From Apostichopus japonicus (Eukaryota > Echinodermata > Holothuroidea > Aspidochirotida > Stichopodidae), in the NCBI RefSeq assembly GCF_037975245.1, contig NC_092574.1:24394713-24458712 (forward strand): a DNA stretch of 64,000 bases. The letters are read 5' to 3'. Positions 11,300 to 23,836 of the stretch are shown in pieces (the first letter of the stretch is position 1; every line of letters begins with the position of its first letter). A program made the position numbers and the translations under genes. Below the pieces are notes generated by a model. The model was given only the letters and a program-made list of their open reading frames with translations, was not told the origin of the DNA and did not search any database.

Positions 11300-12539
11300 A
11301 TTGGCTGTTTTACTTCCAATCACTTACCTAATTCAATTATTGTACCTCACTCGAGATCCAGCCTTTGTCTAAATGCAGCATAGTTGTTTAACAGTTTTTC
11401 CGTTATTCCTCTATATATATATATATAATTTATATACATATAATTTATATATATATATATATATATAATTTATATGGATCACATGGATCATGGCCATTGT
11501 TGTTATCAGGTGTTTTGGTTTACAGGAAGTTTTTTTTAAATGTTTTCTTCTTCGCCGTCAGCTTTACGGAGATCATCGATCTGATAACCGAACGACTTGC
11601 ATATATTCAAATTTCTCAAGAGATGTTTGTCAAAGAAAAACAAAAATTTCTCCCAAATACATGACTACGAGGACACCGTGACACTACTAGGTATAGACTA
11701 TATAAGAAGACTGATTACAAGAGAAGACTTCAAATTCGATCTTGTTACTACATAACTATCTAGATATTTGGCCAATACGGCGGGAATGGAGCGGAGGGGA
11801 AGGAGGGGGGCGGGGGGGGGGGGCGTGAATGTCTCTGAGAAATCAGTTGACAACTTCTTAGACTTTGAATCATTTTATATTTCAACAATAAAACAGAAGT
11901 ATCTTGATCTTCTTCGTTGGATTTAGGCTGTCGGAGATCTGCTGGAAAGGATTTCTGACATAGCCTATACATCTTAAATGATATAAGCAACCTTTGAAAA
12001 CAAAATTGAAGTATACTTTCCTCTTCGATGTTTCTTCAACGCTTTTGGAATGTGACAGCTTTCCGCAGGAATTGAAATAGAGAATAGACTAAATAGTATA
12101 GAAAGTACTAGTATAGAAAGTACTAGACCGTACTTGGAAATGGATAAATATGAGTAAATTTTTCAAGATCGTATCATGCATGATGCATACAAACTTGAGT
12201 GCAGATCATCTGAATTAATACAGCCTATACCATTCAAATTGTTAAGTTATTAACATTTAAAGTTGTGTCAGAATGTTTGAAAATTCTCATTTTACTCAAA
12301 CTCGATGCCGAACTCCTCATCAGGCTGTTCGGGCTCCGTTATCACTACAGGGTTTTGGTACGAGCTTCTTTTATTTGCTGTGGCTACCTTGATTAATATA
12401 CAACCCATACATGGGTATGACGTCATGTTTATTTGTTGTCGTTTGCCATAGTATCAACAACGCATACCATAGAGTTGAAGTCAAGACGAGAAATCCTTGT
12501 CAGAACCAACCAGTTTTAGGCCGACTTCAATACAAAGTG
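11300..12539. other. Spacer between PLE-1 and the interrupted LINE
   Basis: No gene is seen. It holds TA-rich arrays (about 11411-11475), a G-rich run (about 11800-11825), and at 11885-11990, on the minus strand, a diverged copy of the first 100 bases of block I (compare 1-95 and 45052-45150). The short open frames here are not recognisable proteins. Confidence 0.65.
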
Positions 12540-13590
12540 ATATCAGGTTAAATGGGAGTTTATACCATTCAAGGCAATCCACCCCATAATGAGAATTCCA
12601 TCATCGGTGTAGTGTACATACCACCAAATGGCTCATTGGCTGATTTTAAGACACACATGGAAAACATATTTCTCACTATAACCAATCACCACAGTACTAC
12701 GTATGTCACGGGGGATTAGAACATTAACTTGTCCAATTTTAGTAAGTCTATAGAGATGTTTTAAACATTATGTACTCGTACGGTTTTCCTGCGATAACAA
12801 AACCTCTTCGTTTTAGTAGTAACGTAGCTACTGTTATTGATAACATTATAACGAATGTTAATTCCTCTCTCACTACAGGCATACTCATTACTGAGTTAAG
12901 TGATCATATGCCTATATTCCTAAAGATTCTTGACAAGACAAACAAGACAAAAGAATCTTTTAATATACGAAATTTTAACAGATTCAGCATACCAGAATTT
13001 ATTGATGATCTTGAGAAGGAAACATGGGATGAGATGAAGTTGATACTAATTCAGCATACAACTTATTCTTTAACACTTTTAATTTAATTTATAATAAGTG
13101 TTTTCCTCATCTATTAATTACTAAAGGAAATAGACGCAAGAGAAACCATTCATGGACTACTAAGGATAAACTTAAATCTATTAAAAGAAAAAACCATCTC
13201 TACAGACTATACTCAAAAGCTCCTCCAAACAGCAATAAAGAAACTTATGGTGCGTACCGAATCAAGTCAAACCACACAATAAGTTTCTCTCGAAGGTTAT
13301 ATTTTGATAACAAATTCAAAGATAGAAACAATAGTGTAAATGATACCTGGGACGTAATCAATGAGGTTCTAGAGTGAGACCGTAATAAATCATCGTACCC
13401 ATCTGTTTTCAAAGACGGCGATCACGAAACCAGCGACGATCAAGAAATTGCATACGGCTTTAACGATTTCTTCATTAACCTTGGACCCTCACTTGCCAGC
13501 AAAATCAATCATATGTCAAATCAAACAACCCCATATATAGTAATAGTAGTATGCGAAACTCTATTTTTTCCTACCATGTCTTTTACTTGT
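12540..13590 (+). pseudogene. LINE-B, endonuclease and linker part (interrupted copy)
   Basis: Translation gives pieces of an APE-type endonuclease: IIGVVYIPPNGSLADF, VTGD before an in-frame TAG where the family has GDFNINL, then FSSNVATVIDNIITN and the catalytic-type SDHMPIF near 12900-12925. The linker to the RT follows (SSYPSVFKDGDHETSDD, FINLGPSLASKI) with stops and frame changes. The element is cut at 13591 by the 10.2-kb insertion and resumes at 23837. The same LINE lies inverted and uninterrupted at 42800-45040 and, 5' shortened, at 53128-54690. Confidence 0.88.
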
Positions 13591-13610
13591 ACACTGTAAA
13601 CATAATCTAG

Positions 13611-14060
13611 TCAAGATGACTAGAGTACATTAGTCCAGACAATGCTTCTATCGACCAATTAATTCTAGTCACTTGACTAACTTTTGGTCCAGTGACCAAA
13701 TAGTTCTGGTCATATGACTAAGTAAACCTGGTCACATGACCAGTTTTTACTAGTCATTCAATTATGCCTCTATCGACCAGGCTTTAGTCAAGCGACCTAA
13801 ACGATTAGTCAAGATGTCAGTTGACTAATTCAATTAGTCACATGACCAGTTTTTACTAGTCATTCAATTATGCCTCTATCGACCAGGCTTTAGTCAAGCG
13901 ACCTAAACGATTAGTCAAGATGTCAATTGACTTATTCAATTAGTCACATGACCAGTTTTTGCTAGTCTTTCAACAATGCTCTATCGACCAGGCTTTTGTC
14001 AAGCGACCTAAATGATTAGTCCAGCAGTCACTTGACTAATCCAGTTAGTCTTGCCCATGG
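13611..14060. repeat. Left subterminal TAGTCA/TGACTA repeat array
   Basis: Short motifs TAGTCA, TGACTA, GACCAG and CTGGTC recur every 10-30 bp in both orientations. A larger unit of about 108 bp (starting near TCACATGACCAGTTTTT) is repeated three times at about 13732, 13840 and 13947. The right end (about 23695-23834) has the same motifs. This resembles the subterminal transposase-binding repeats of CACTA-type elements. Confidence 0.8.
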
Positions 14061-14094
14061 ATAAAAGTAGTTTTTCTATACTAGTTTTATATGA

Positions 14095-14164
14095 CCCACC
14101 ACAGATTCGAACCTGCGACAACTCCCTTATAGGTACAAAGCTGTCCGTTGAGCTAACTGGTGGG
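14095..14164 (-). pseudogene. tRNA-like sequence
   Basis: On the minus strand the 5' seven bases CCCACCA pair perfectly with the 3' TGGTGGG, 70 nt apart. An A-box-like TAGCTCAACGG and a B-box GGTTCGAATCT are present at usual spacing. The anticodon arm is poorly paired and no normal anticodon loop can be drawn, so I treat it as a tRNA pseudogene or tRNA-derived repeat head lying just inside the big insertion. Confidence 0.5.
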
Positions 14165-14529
14165 AACAATTCTTGGATATAAAACCTGATTGGGCCTTAA
14201 CCACTGCTAGACCATCAAGCCCTCTCACATGAAAAAAAGAAAGCAAGAATTTCTGTATTAATTTGGAATCACATTTTATATTTTCTCTTAAACACTACAT
14301 ATGCTTCACCTCAATAGTAAGTACAAAAGAGTGTCTGATTTCATCAGTAATTGAAGAACCAGAAAACCCAAAGGTTTAGTGGTTCTGATGCCAATGAGAG
14401 TTTATGAAATAAGATAAGTCAGAATTTGTTATTGTTATATACCTGTATTGTACTTATTGCCAGACAACTGAAACCAAACTGAAGCTGATCAGACATAAAG
14501 TTGTCAGTTGCACTCATGAATATAAATGA

Positions 14530-16015
14530 AATTTCAGTTTCCTGTAGCACTACTGTACCAACCTACCAAGTATGAAGGTGATCAGACATATATTTGAAAA
14601 AATATCGACATTTTAAGAATTTGATTACAAGCCCCACCCACATATTCATGTACTGGACAACAAAAACAATGAGGTCCATGTAATGATAATGTAGCATATC
14701 TACAAGTTATTCAATACATTTACAGTAATTAAATTTATTGTTTTTAAGATTATACATACACTTGCAAACATGCTAAACTGTAGATTACCTGGCCATCGTA
14801 AACAAAACCAAAAATTAATGCCTTTATTGATGTACATATAAAGTTGAAAAAAAGTGATATAGTTGACTCTAGGCATTTCACCACCCCACACCCCCTCTCC
14901 AGACAAACACATGCGGATCATACGACACAACCCATATCCCCAACCCAGAGCGGAACCCTTACCATCATACCACCTGCAGCCTCACCTACCATCCTACAAC
15001 CCTGATCCCAACATCACCCTACTCATCTGACAACCCCCCCCCCACCTGACACCCATCAGATTTTACCAGTTTCACACCTTACTACCAACACATTAATCTA
15101 CCCCACTCACATAAGATTTCCCTATACTCTATAGGTACATGTACAGTAATACCAGATTATTAAATTCATTTACTATTTTCACTATAGACTATCCCTTTAA
15201 TTGTCTGAGCCAGCTATTTATGCAACATAGATATACACACATACCCACACGCAAACTTGATCAAAACATACAAACATGCCAACTCATCACAACATACACA
15301 TATGCCAACTTAATTGCAAAGGTTACTTTTTTTCAGTCCAGTTTAATTTGTCACTGGACTACTCCTTTAATGGCCTGGCTAGCCAATTTCATGGTTTTAT
15401 AAAGCAAAACAAATATAGATAAGATCAGCAAGCTCCCAGGAACCAGGAAAACATGTCAAACGTGACGAATGACAGGAGTTTAGGAATGAGGGACAACAAA
15501 TGCTATATGGCCAACAAACACATGAATATTAATGAGGTTACATGTTATTTTCATATGAAAATGTAACTATTATTATCCACCACCAATCAACAAAGTATGG
15601 AGATGATCGGTTATACCGTTGCAAAGTTATTGACATTTTAAGAATTTCACTTTAACTGCTGCCTACTCATTAATATTCATGTCATGAACAACAAAAACAA
15701 TAGGGAACATCTACTAATCATGGAGCATGTACTAGTTCAAAATGACAGTAATTCAACATTTAATTTCTAAGATTTCAGGTTTACAAGATATTTCTAGCAA
15801 TTAAGGATTAAGCCCCACCTACTCATGAATATTAATTAGATGAAATTCCATTGTCATGTGACAATGAACCACTTACATCACCATACCAAGTATGAAGCAG
15901 ATCGGACATACCGTTGCGAAGATATTGACATTTTAAGAATTTTACTTTAAGCCCTACCCACTTATTAATATTCATGTGATGGAGAACAAAAACAATAGGG
16001 ACCATCCACACATCA
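14530..16015. repeat. Diverged repeats with a GACATTTTAAGAATTT core
   Basis: Three diverged copies share the order: CCAAGTATGAAG with GATC-GACATA, GACATTTTAAGAATTT, CCC(C/T)ACCCAC, TTCATGT, then GAACAACAAAAACAATAGG. Core positions are about 14606, 15631 and 15927; the last two are about 296 bp apart. No coding potential is apparent. The stretch 14700-15420 between copies holds only low-complexity and C-rich sequence. Confidence 0.65.
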
Positions 16016-16114
16016 CCAGTCCAATATGACATTGATCCAATGTGTCGTTGTTGAGACATCGTGTTTACAAGCAAGCTGTCACATCACACACACACACACA
16101 TACATGTTTGTGTT

Positions 16115-16495
16115 TTGTTCAGACCGAGGACCCCATTGTATTTTCCATTGTTCAAATCCACATACCGTAACATTAACAATACCCCATACAATAGAATTCT
16201 TCCGAGGACGTGGTGATTCTTTAGAAATCACAACCGAGGACCTGAAATTCTTTTGTTCAAGTCCTCGGTCAGATAGCAAAACAAACGCATACCCACATAC
16301 ACATGTTTGCATTACATTCAGACTGAGGACCCCATTGTATTTTCCATTGTTCAAATCCACGTACCCTAACCTTAACAATACCCCATACAATAGAATTCTT
16401 CCGAGGACGTGGTGATTCTTTAGAAATCACAACCGAGGACCTGAAATTGTTTTGTTCAAGTCCTCGGTCAGATAGCAAAAGAAACGCACCCTCAC
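16115..16495. repeat. Two-copy 199-bp tandem repeat with CCGAGGAC inverted motif
   Basis: Two nearly identical units follow each other with a 199-bp period (GAGGACCCCATTG at 16126 and 16325). Each unit holds GAGGACC near its start, CCGAGGAC twice in the middle and GTCCTCGG at its end, so each can fold into long hairpins. A CA-rich run precedes the first unit. Open frames across it on both strands are by-products of the repeat. Confidence 0.9.
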
Positions 16496-16782
16496 ACACG
16501 CCAACTTGATCGCATAGGTTACTCGGCCTTCGGCATTGTAACCAAAAATAACAACATTTTGTAAGTCAAAACTAACACACGCAACAGCTCAAATGATAAT
16601 GAAAAAGTTTTCAATGACTTATTATTTGCAAGTAAGTTACAGCTTTATAACACCTTAGCCTATTTTGACTCATATATGCTAGTGCAATTGATAGGCAGTA
16701 TTCTATGTTATAAATGTGATGACAGTTTGAGCCAAAAAAACTGTACAAAAAATGGTAGGTGCCTGGAGCAGTAATTAGGCCA

Positions 16783-19700
16783 TCAATTTTTAGCGATTTG
16801 CATGTTTAGTTTCTCCAGAATTTTATTGACTGATTTATCTGCCGGTGTAGTATCATCAACATTCAAAATGATTTTTTTTAAAACTGAAGGGTTTTCTTCA
16901 GCAAAGGCTCATATGCCATATTTAGGACATAGAACACTGCCAAATAATTGCACATGGCTGCGAACAAACTTTTCAAAGTAGCTACTTGCAAGGTTTCCAC
17001 TATCACAGTGTACTCTGGAACACCTTCATCCTCTGTCACCTGGATATAAACTGGCACATCTGACAAGTCTGTAACCTGCAAAGATATTAAGGTATATGTA
17101 TTCAATATACAGCGCTTTCCAGTTTCAGAAAATGGGAGGGGTGGCTGATCCACCATGATGGCCATGAGTGACCAACAAACAAATATACTCCACCAACGAA
17201 GGAATCAAAATAAATAATTTCTTAAATATTTTTTCAAATCAATTTACAGTACATCGTATTCACTACAAGTAATACTATTTTTGATGATATAAATAATAGC
17301 AGAGTATAAATGAAACAACAGAGCTAAATGGTGCACTGGTTCCGTGTATTTTAGAGAGAAAGGAATATTTGCCATGAGTTATGACATCTTGTTACAGCTA
17401 ATTACGTCATGGTAGGGATTCATTCCACTAGATGATTTTAATACACTTGGGGCTGATCAGGAAATCCACATTGGGTTATGGTTACTGCAACTACAGATTG
17501 AAATCTGTCCAACATTCTGTTCCAGTTATCACATACATACTAGTCTATTCTACCTTTGTGATGATGCCCTTACTATATTTACAGCTATGAACACTCCCAG
17601 GTCATACATGTGATATTTAGTTAGGGAATAATGATCAGATGTGCGGGCCTTTGTTGCAGACAGGTTTTCAGGGCCCAAATATTTCAAGGCCCTCCAGAAT
17701 AAGGATGCCAAAAAATGCCCCCCCCCCAAAAAAAAAAGATGCCCCAACAAATGTTAGGGCTAAACCAATTTTAGGGCAAATTTGTATGAAAAGTATCATT
17801 TTGAGTGATTTCATAAATTGGCCCATATGGTCTACAGGTGACTTAGGCCCCCAAATCCTAAAAACCCAAAGGAGGCACTGTGAAAAATGCTCAACACTGC
17901 ACCATAGAATTCATAGGAAAAGAAACATTTTGTGTGATTTCAGGCGGAGTTCAGGAGTTCAAAATGACCCATATGGCCCATACATGACCTTTGGCCTAAA
18001 ATTCCAAACACCCCAAAGGAGCACTACCAAAACACTATCGTGACAATTAAACTCTAAGCATTGTGACCATACAATCTGTAGGAAAATATTAATTTTGAGT
18101 TATTTCCTGAAATAGCCCATATGGCATCAGACCTAAAATTGCTGAATACCCCAAAGGAAACACTACCAGGGCACTATCATGATGAACCCTCGACACTGTA
18201 ACATACAAAATCAGACCACCTCTGATGGCCTTGACCCATAGTTTACATACTGTTGATTTAAATAATACATTGGGTACTTACACTATCCTCATCTGCAAAT
18301 ACAATCATAGCACCCAACTTCTCATTCAGTAGAGTCGGAACTGACAGAATTGCTGCATGCATTCTAGACTCTAAAAGAAAAATCAACAACAGAATGTTAA
18401 AGCACTCATAACATCATGACATTTCAGAAGAGTGATATTATGTCATATTTGGTAACATCGATAGGACAAAAATATCACAGATTCACTCATCTGCAGTCCG
18501 GAGAGCAATACTCAATACTCGATAAATTGCTTAGGTGATAATATTAAAGTAGAGTACTAAATACATCACAGGTCTTATTTTCAGCAAAGATATTTGTATC
18601 ATTTGATAAGGTCTAGGCTACTTAGCTAAGTAGTATCAAGTATGAGCTCAACCCAAGCAAGCATCTTTAAGTTATGCCAATTGTTCAGTTATTTGTCGTG
18701 GGCCCCTACTGGCATGGGCCATAAAAAATGATTGCATCCATGTCATTGTTTCAGCTTGAGGGATTCAAGACAATGATAACTGATAAGGAACATTTGAAGC
18801 AAAATATAGAAACATTAATGGAAAAATATCAAATACTGAGATTGTATTGAAAGAGTTGCTCCATTTGTCAAGAATATGTATCAGTTGTCAAACTCGTATC
18901 TTGGACCCAAAGCAGATAGGTTTCATTGATACCTACAGATTCCTGAAGTCCGAGAACATGTTTTCCCTGAATTAAAAACCATATACCATATTCTGAGGTC
19001 TTCAGTAAAATGAAGATAATAGAGAGCAGACTAGCAAGCAGATTGACACATGAAAATTTGAACCTCAGGATTCAGCTGGCAACAGAGCATGAACTAGTGT
19101 GAAAGTTGAACAAGGAAGATATTATTTGAGAATATGCAGACAGTGATAAATTGAAATGCCTCTTGTTTCCAAAGTAGAGTAAGTAGACTAGATTTCCATA
19201 TACTCAGCTTGTAACAATGTAACATTGCATCATATAAATGGATCAAACTGCATATCGTGTAGCCTATAATACATATAGGCATATAGGGGGAAGTGGGGGC
19301 AGGTTGTCACATACCACCTACTTCCACCCATGGATTTGCATATTGAACAATATATTTTTGGAAATTGGAATAGACATTCTATATCCATATCCATAACTTC
19401 AAACATGTTATAATAACCTTAATAATAATAAAACGTTTTTATATAGGGCATTCTGTCCAAGACCACAATGCTGCAATGCACTACACACAGAAAAAATATA
19501 ATTATACAAAACATTACCCATACTGCAAATATAAATGCTAATTCAGAGTTGATTTTTTAATTTTTTTTTAATAATCGAATAAATTTTGCAATAATCAAAA
19601 GTTCAATTTCCTCTCAAATGTTACCCAAATCTTCCAAAAACATCTATACCCACCCATATCACATACGAGCAGTCAGCCCAATGATTTAATTTGATTTCGG

Positions 19701-21827
19701 GACAATCAAGGGAAGTCAACAGTCTTGAATATAATTTCAAAATTAGGCCCTATATCCCCTCCACTAAGGGGCCCATGATACTGTACCAATTTCCCTTTGT
19801 TGAACACAGACACTTGTTTGTACCAAATGAAGTACTTCACAGCCATAATTTATGCAATCTACCGTCAATACACAGCCTGTCTCGTTATCATCTGAGCACT
19901 TGATTGTGTTCATCCATGATCATATCTGGCAGTCTGGGTTATCTGTGGTACAGGGTCTTTCACAGGGTCCATCCTGATCCTTATTCTACTGAACTTAACT
20001 GAACTCTGAGGGGATTCTAGCAGGCAATTTCTAGAATTGTTCAATTTGTTTAAGCATGATAGGCCTCATGCCATACCGGTGTATGTGACAAGGATTTTTC
20101 TCCCTGAAAATACAACCCCCCCCCCAGATTTACTGAAATTGCTTTGATACTTGATTGAGACTCTATTTTATAAGGAACTGCTTGATTTCAGAGAATATGC
20201 TGACCACAAATTCAACTTTTCCTGCCAAGAATTAGAAAAGTGATTTAAATCAGTGATTTAAAAAAAACCACTGATTTAAATCAGCATGATTTAAAATCAC
20301 ACAACCCTCTGCTAGTAAGTCTTAACAAGGTCCTAAATTTACATATAGATTTAGCATTTCAAACATGTGGTGGTAGTTGGTTTCAGAGTTTAGCAGCTGC
20401 TGAAAAAAGAACTCTCACCGTAAGTAATGGTGCTGACATTTGTACAATAAGTGTTGTAGCAGCATTTGACCTGAGAATATGTACCGGTTCATTGATATTG
20501 AGAAGTTCACATAGATAGTATGGAGCAAGTTTATTTAATATTTTGTAGGTCAAAAGCATTAACTTACACATGATACGCTTCTTCACTTGTAACCAGTGGA
20601 GATTTACAAGGATGGGGGTTATGTGTTCACACTTCCTAGATAAGGTAACCAACCTGGCAGCTCGTACAACGCTGGAGCTTATTTGGCAGTCCATAAATGA
20701 GTCTGTTGCAAGAGTCAAGATGTGAAGAGACAAATGCGTGCACTAGCCTTTTAGTGCTACCACAGTCTGAGTATGTACGGATGCGCCCTATTTTCCTCAG
20801 ACTGTATGATGCAAGACGACAAACGTTAATGTCTAATGAAGGTGTTTATTTTTCACTACCATACATCTGAATGGTTATACCCCCTTACCAAGACATATTT
20901 TGCATCCACCCCTGCCTCAGACTTTGCTCGAAGTCCATTTTGAAGACCCAGCACATACCCGGGTGATGATCACTTGAATAGTGAATTACAGATTGAATTG
21001 TTACTAATGTACCTTAACAGGCACCCTCGTCCTTCTCCATGGATGTATCTATGACAGTGGGATGCTTCATCTTCAAAGTGCAGCGGATTATGGCATCTCC
21101 ATACTTGGAAAGCCCTTCACCAAGCAACTGTGCCATTGTCGTCTTTCCTTCAAGTCGCTTTAATTCAAGTAGTATCTATGGTTAAATGAGATCAATTAGA
21201 TATTATACAGTACATATGGTAAATTCACCTGAGAAGTTAAGAGATCGCTTAGGACTAACACATATTCGGGATTATGTTCAGAGACGTAGATTGAGATGGT
21301 TTAGACAGGTCGAAAGGGATGGAAGATGCGAATTGGTAAAGAAGTAGAGAGAGACTACTGTAGCTGGTCAATGTAGGAGCAGTAGGCTCCCCAAGTCTTG
21401 GGATGAGGACATGAGGTTTTGCGGAGTGATCTTGCTGATAAAGGTATAGATCGGGCTCTAGCTCAGAATAAAACAAAATGGTTTCTTTTTAAGGGGGAAC
21501 ATCCCCCCTACAAATTCCCAATAGCAGTATCAGCAAAAAAAGTGTGGGAATCCTGCAATCGCGCTGCTTAGCGCAACAGTCTTGAATTGATTTTTGAAAA
21601 ACAAAGTCGTGGTTCGAACAAGTGGTGGGCATAAAGTGAATATATTCAAATGTCCATAACTTTTGAAACCACAAGATTGAATTTTACTTTTACGCAGACT
21701 ACTGTATAATAAATAATATCTACAAAGACATATTCATACAGTACCTCTTCATCTTCAAATAGCCAAGGATAGACTTTCTTAACCACTTCGCTAGTAGCAT
21801 CCTCTTCCACAATTAAACGACGTCTCT
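16783..21827 (-). CDS. Candidate spliced gene in the big transposon (SAMD3-like C-terminus), last exon frameshifted
   Basis: Four consecutive exons join in a consistent frame with AG/GT borders: 21827-21745 (RRRLIVEED...VYPWLFEDEE), 21175-21025 (ILLELKRLEGKT...HPTVIDTS), 18370-18282 (RMHAAILSVPTLLNEKLG) and 17075 downward (VTDLSDVPVYI...ALFAAMC-type region, AVFYVLNMAYEPLLKKTLQF). The donor after the second exon is weak (GTGCCT). The last exon hits TAA at 16878; one extra base in the adjacent homopolymer would let the frame continue to a stop at 16783, giving a more typical C-terminus. That is either a disabling mutation or an assembly error. Upstream exons and start are not found. The C-terminal pattern resembles SAM-domain-protein-3-like proteins of animals, from memory of the family; function is unknown. 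Confidence 0.5.
17740..18200. repeat. Degenerate ~147-bp tandem repeat, three units
   Basis: The landmark CCCATATGG recurs at 17822, 17968 and 18116. Each unit also has a GACCTAAAATT-like segment, an ACCCCAAAGGAG-like segment and a CACTATC-TGA segment. It lies in the intron between the third and fourth exons of the candidate gene. Preceding C/A homopolymers occur at 17717-17738. Confidence 0.7.
20310..20760 (-). pseudogene. LINE reverse transcriptase C-terminal fragment
   Basis: Minus-strand translation gives AARLVTLSRKCEHITPIL, LHWLQVKKRI and LTYKILNKLAPYYLCELL, the characteristic C-terminal region of CR1/L2/Rex-type LINE proteins. It continues as SAAAKL, a stop where tryptophan is expected, then NQLPPHV. 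It is a short dead fragment nested in an intron of the candidate gene within the 10.2-kb insertion. Confidence 0.85.
21230..21485 (+). pseudogene. Second LINE C-terminal fragment (different clade)
   Basis: Plus-strand translation gives KLRDRLGLTHIRDYVQRRR, LRWFRQVERDG and, after stops, LADKGIDRALAQNKTKW. The RRRLRWFGHV-like segment followed by a DRA-KW ending is typical of endonuclease-reverse transcriptase LINEs of RTE/I-like type, unlike the fragment at 20310-20760. It is broken by stops and frame changes. Confidence 0.8.
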
Positions 21828-21839
21828 CTGCCAATGTGA

Positions 21840-23690
21840 TAGACATACAACTTTTGTTATTTGTTCACATCCCTAATGTTCATGTGCATATTTTGTACAG
21901 CATGTGGGTAAACATGTACGGTACGATACCAGTCACAATTCAACTATTTAATCACATCCCATTACTAAAATGTACAGTAGAAATGGAAGTGAAATTACTA
22001 TGCAGTGATACAGAAGCCTGAATGCATTTGATACCTGTATGGAAAAGAAACATGTGCAAACATTAATCAATCCGCTATGGTAGCTACATTTTCATTTGTC
22101 AAGTGTACAATGATAACCAAATACATTTATGTTTGAAATTGTAGTATTTCCAAAAAGTTGAATGAAACACCCCGTGAAAGATGTCCTATTTTATTTCCAA
22201 TGGAATTAGGGTTAGCCTAGGGGGATCAACTGCGGTTCACGGTACCACAGGTAAAGCGAGGAATATTCCATCTTGAAAAAAGCCTAGTCCAAGGCTACAT
22301 GACTCCCTACAAACAGCTACAACAAATTTAACACCCACCCACCTTTGTTCTGAATCGGAACTGTTTTGTACAAACTTAAAAAATAGCAGAAAAAACTGTC
22401 GCTAGAATATATAACAAATTTTAGCCAAAAATTCCGGACAAGTCAGTGCAATTGTCCAGAAATAATCCCCCTCTATATTACTGACAACTAGGCCTATAAA
22501 TTGATATGACACAGCTGTTGCAGCAATAGGCTGTTAGATTGCTCCAAGGTCCCCAATGTTTATTTTGGAAGGGGGAGTGTATTCTCCTGTGAATTGTTAA
22601 CAGGATTGTTGGATAGGATGGTCAGTGGACAAACTGGTAATAAAAGATTGGCGTCATGTTCTGTTGATGTTTCGTATGAAACATAGGCCTAGCCTCTGTA
22701 TTTTATAAAAAAACTATTTAGGGCTAGGCCTGGGGGAGGGGGGCTATAGGGCCCTAGGAATAATCAGCTTATTTAGTGTAACAGTTTCGCACGCAACTAC
22801 ACAATCCCATACACACTATTCTAGTTAATTCGTTATCTTAGGGTGACCCTAATTGGAGGCTAATCCTTAACTCAAACCTAATCTAGGTATAAATAATATG
22901 GCCTAGGACCTAAGCCTTGGCTATTATGTCCCCCCTGAAAGTGCAGGAGAAACACTGCTGTGAATTTATCCCCCTAAAATATTTCAAGAATAATATAGCC
23001 AAGGTCCTATCCCCCTAAGGCTAAAGTTTCTAATACAGATTATAAATATTAAGTTTAATTTAGGTTTGTTATTTTGTAAAGAAATTATCCATTGCAAACA
23101 TGAGAAACGCGTGAATACCGGGGCCACCATGATACTGTAAATATACGGAGGCCTACTGTTACGATAAACTGTGCTGTACAACTACTACAACTACAAGGCA
23201 GCTTAACGTCATTAGGTTTAACGTTAGGCAATTCGCCTATAGCTACTGCATGATAGGCCTAGCCTAGGACCTAGATCTTAGCTTGTTCTTACACAAGTTG
23301 GAATAATCGAAAATACACACTTTATGGTCTAATATACTATATACTTTTTAAGTGACTAACAAACGACACTGGCCAAAGGCCCAAAGAAAACTGGTCTAAT
23401 ATACTAACCTTGCAATGGTTACTGACAATATCACTGGATGATAATATTTTTTTGATTTTTCGTACCGTAACCGTCTGGCTGCTAACTCCCTGCTGTACGT
23501 TCCTTGCTCGTCGTGTACGTATGTGTACAATGTACTGTAGTTCAGTGCAGTGCGCTAGGCCGTACCGTGGCGCTACAATTGTTAATATTTTCCCGCGCTT
23601 TTTCATATGACGAATATATCAACCTGATTGACTAGTGAGTTTCGTCCCAGTGCTGACATTTATTGTAGGACCAGATTAAAATAGAACTGT
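21840..23690. other. Right part of the big insertion without recognised genes
   Basis: No protein domain or RNA was recognised. If the candidate gene on the minus strand has 5' exons or a promoter inside the element, they should be here. A slightly more GC-rich patch with CG dinucleotides lies at about 23455-23610, close to the right terminal repeat. Short open frames on both strands there have no recognisable content. Confidence 0.5.
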
Positions 23691-23836
23691 GACCATTATG
23701 TTATGGTCAGGCGACCTTTTGGGTTAGTCGTGAAGGCATCTCTACCAAGATTATGGCGGGATAATCGTTGACTAACGTAAACCAGTCGATATGACTAGAC
23801 TTTAGCCTCGCTTGACTAGATTGTGTTTAGAGTGTA

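Larger units (their letters stand above)
13592..23834. mobile_element. 10.2-kb EnSpm/CACTA-like DNA transposon inserted in LINE-B
   Basis: The insertion starts CACTGTAAACATAATC and ends with the inverted complement of CACTCTAAACACAATC. The terminal inverted repeats agree at about 22 of the first 24 positions. It is flanked by TA on both sides (13590-13591 and 23835-23836). Two paralogous LINE copies have the uninterrupted site: TA at 43979-43980 (inverted), and TG near 53521. Both ends carry dense TAGTCA/TGACTA subterminal motifs. CACT-type termini, a short TA duplication and subterminal repeats fit EnSpm/CACTA elements. No transposase was recognised. Its cargo is a spliced candidate gene (minus), LINE fragments and tandem repeats. 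The class is inference; the insertion itself is directly seen. Confidence 0.82.
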
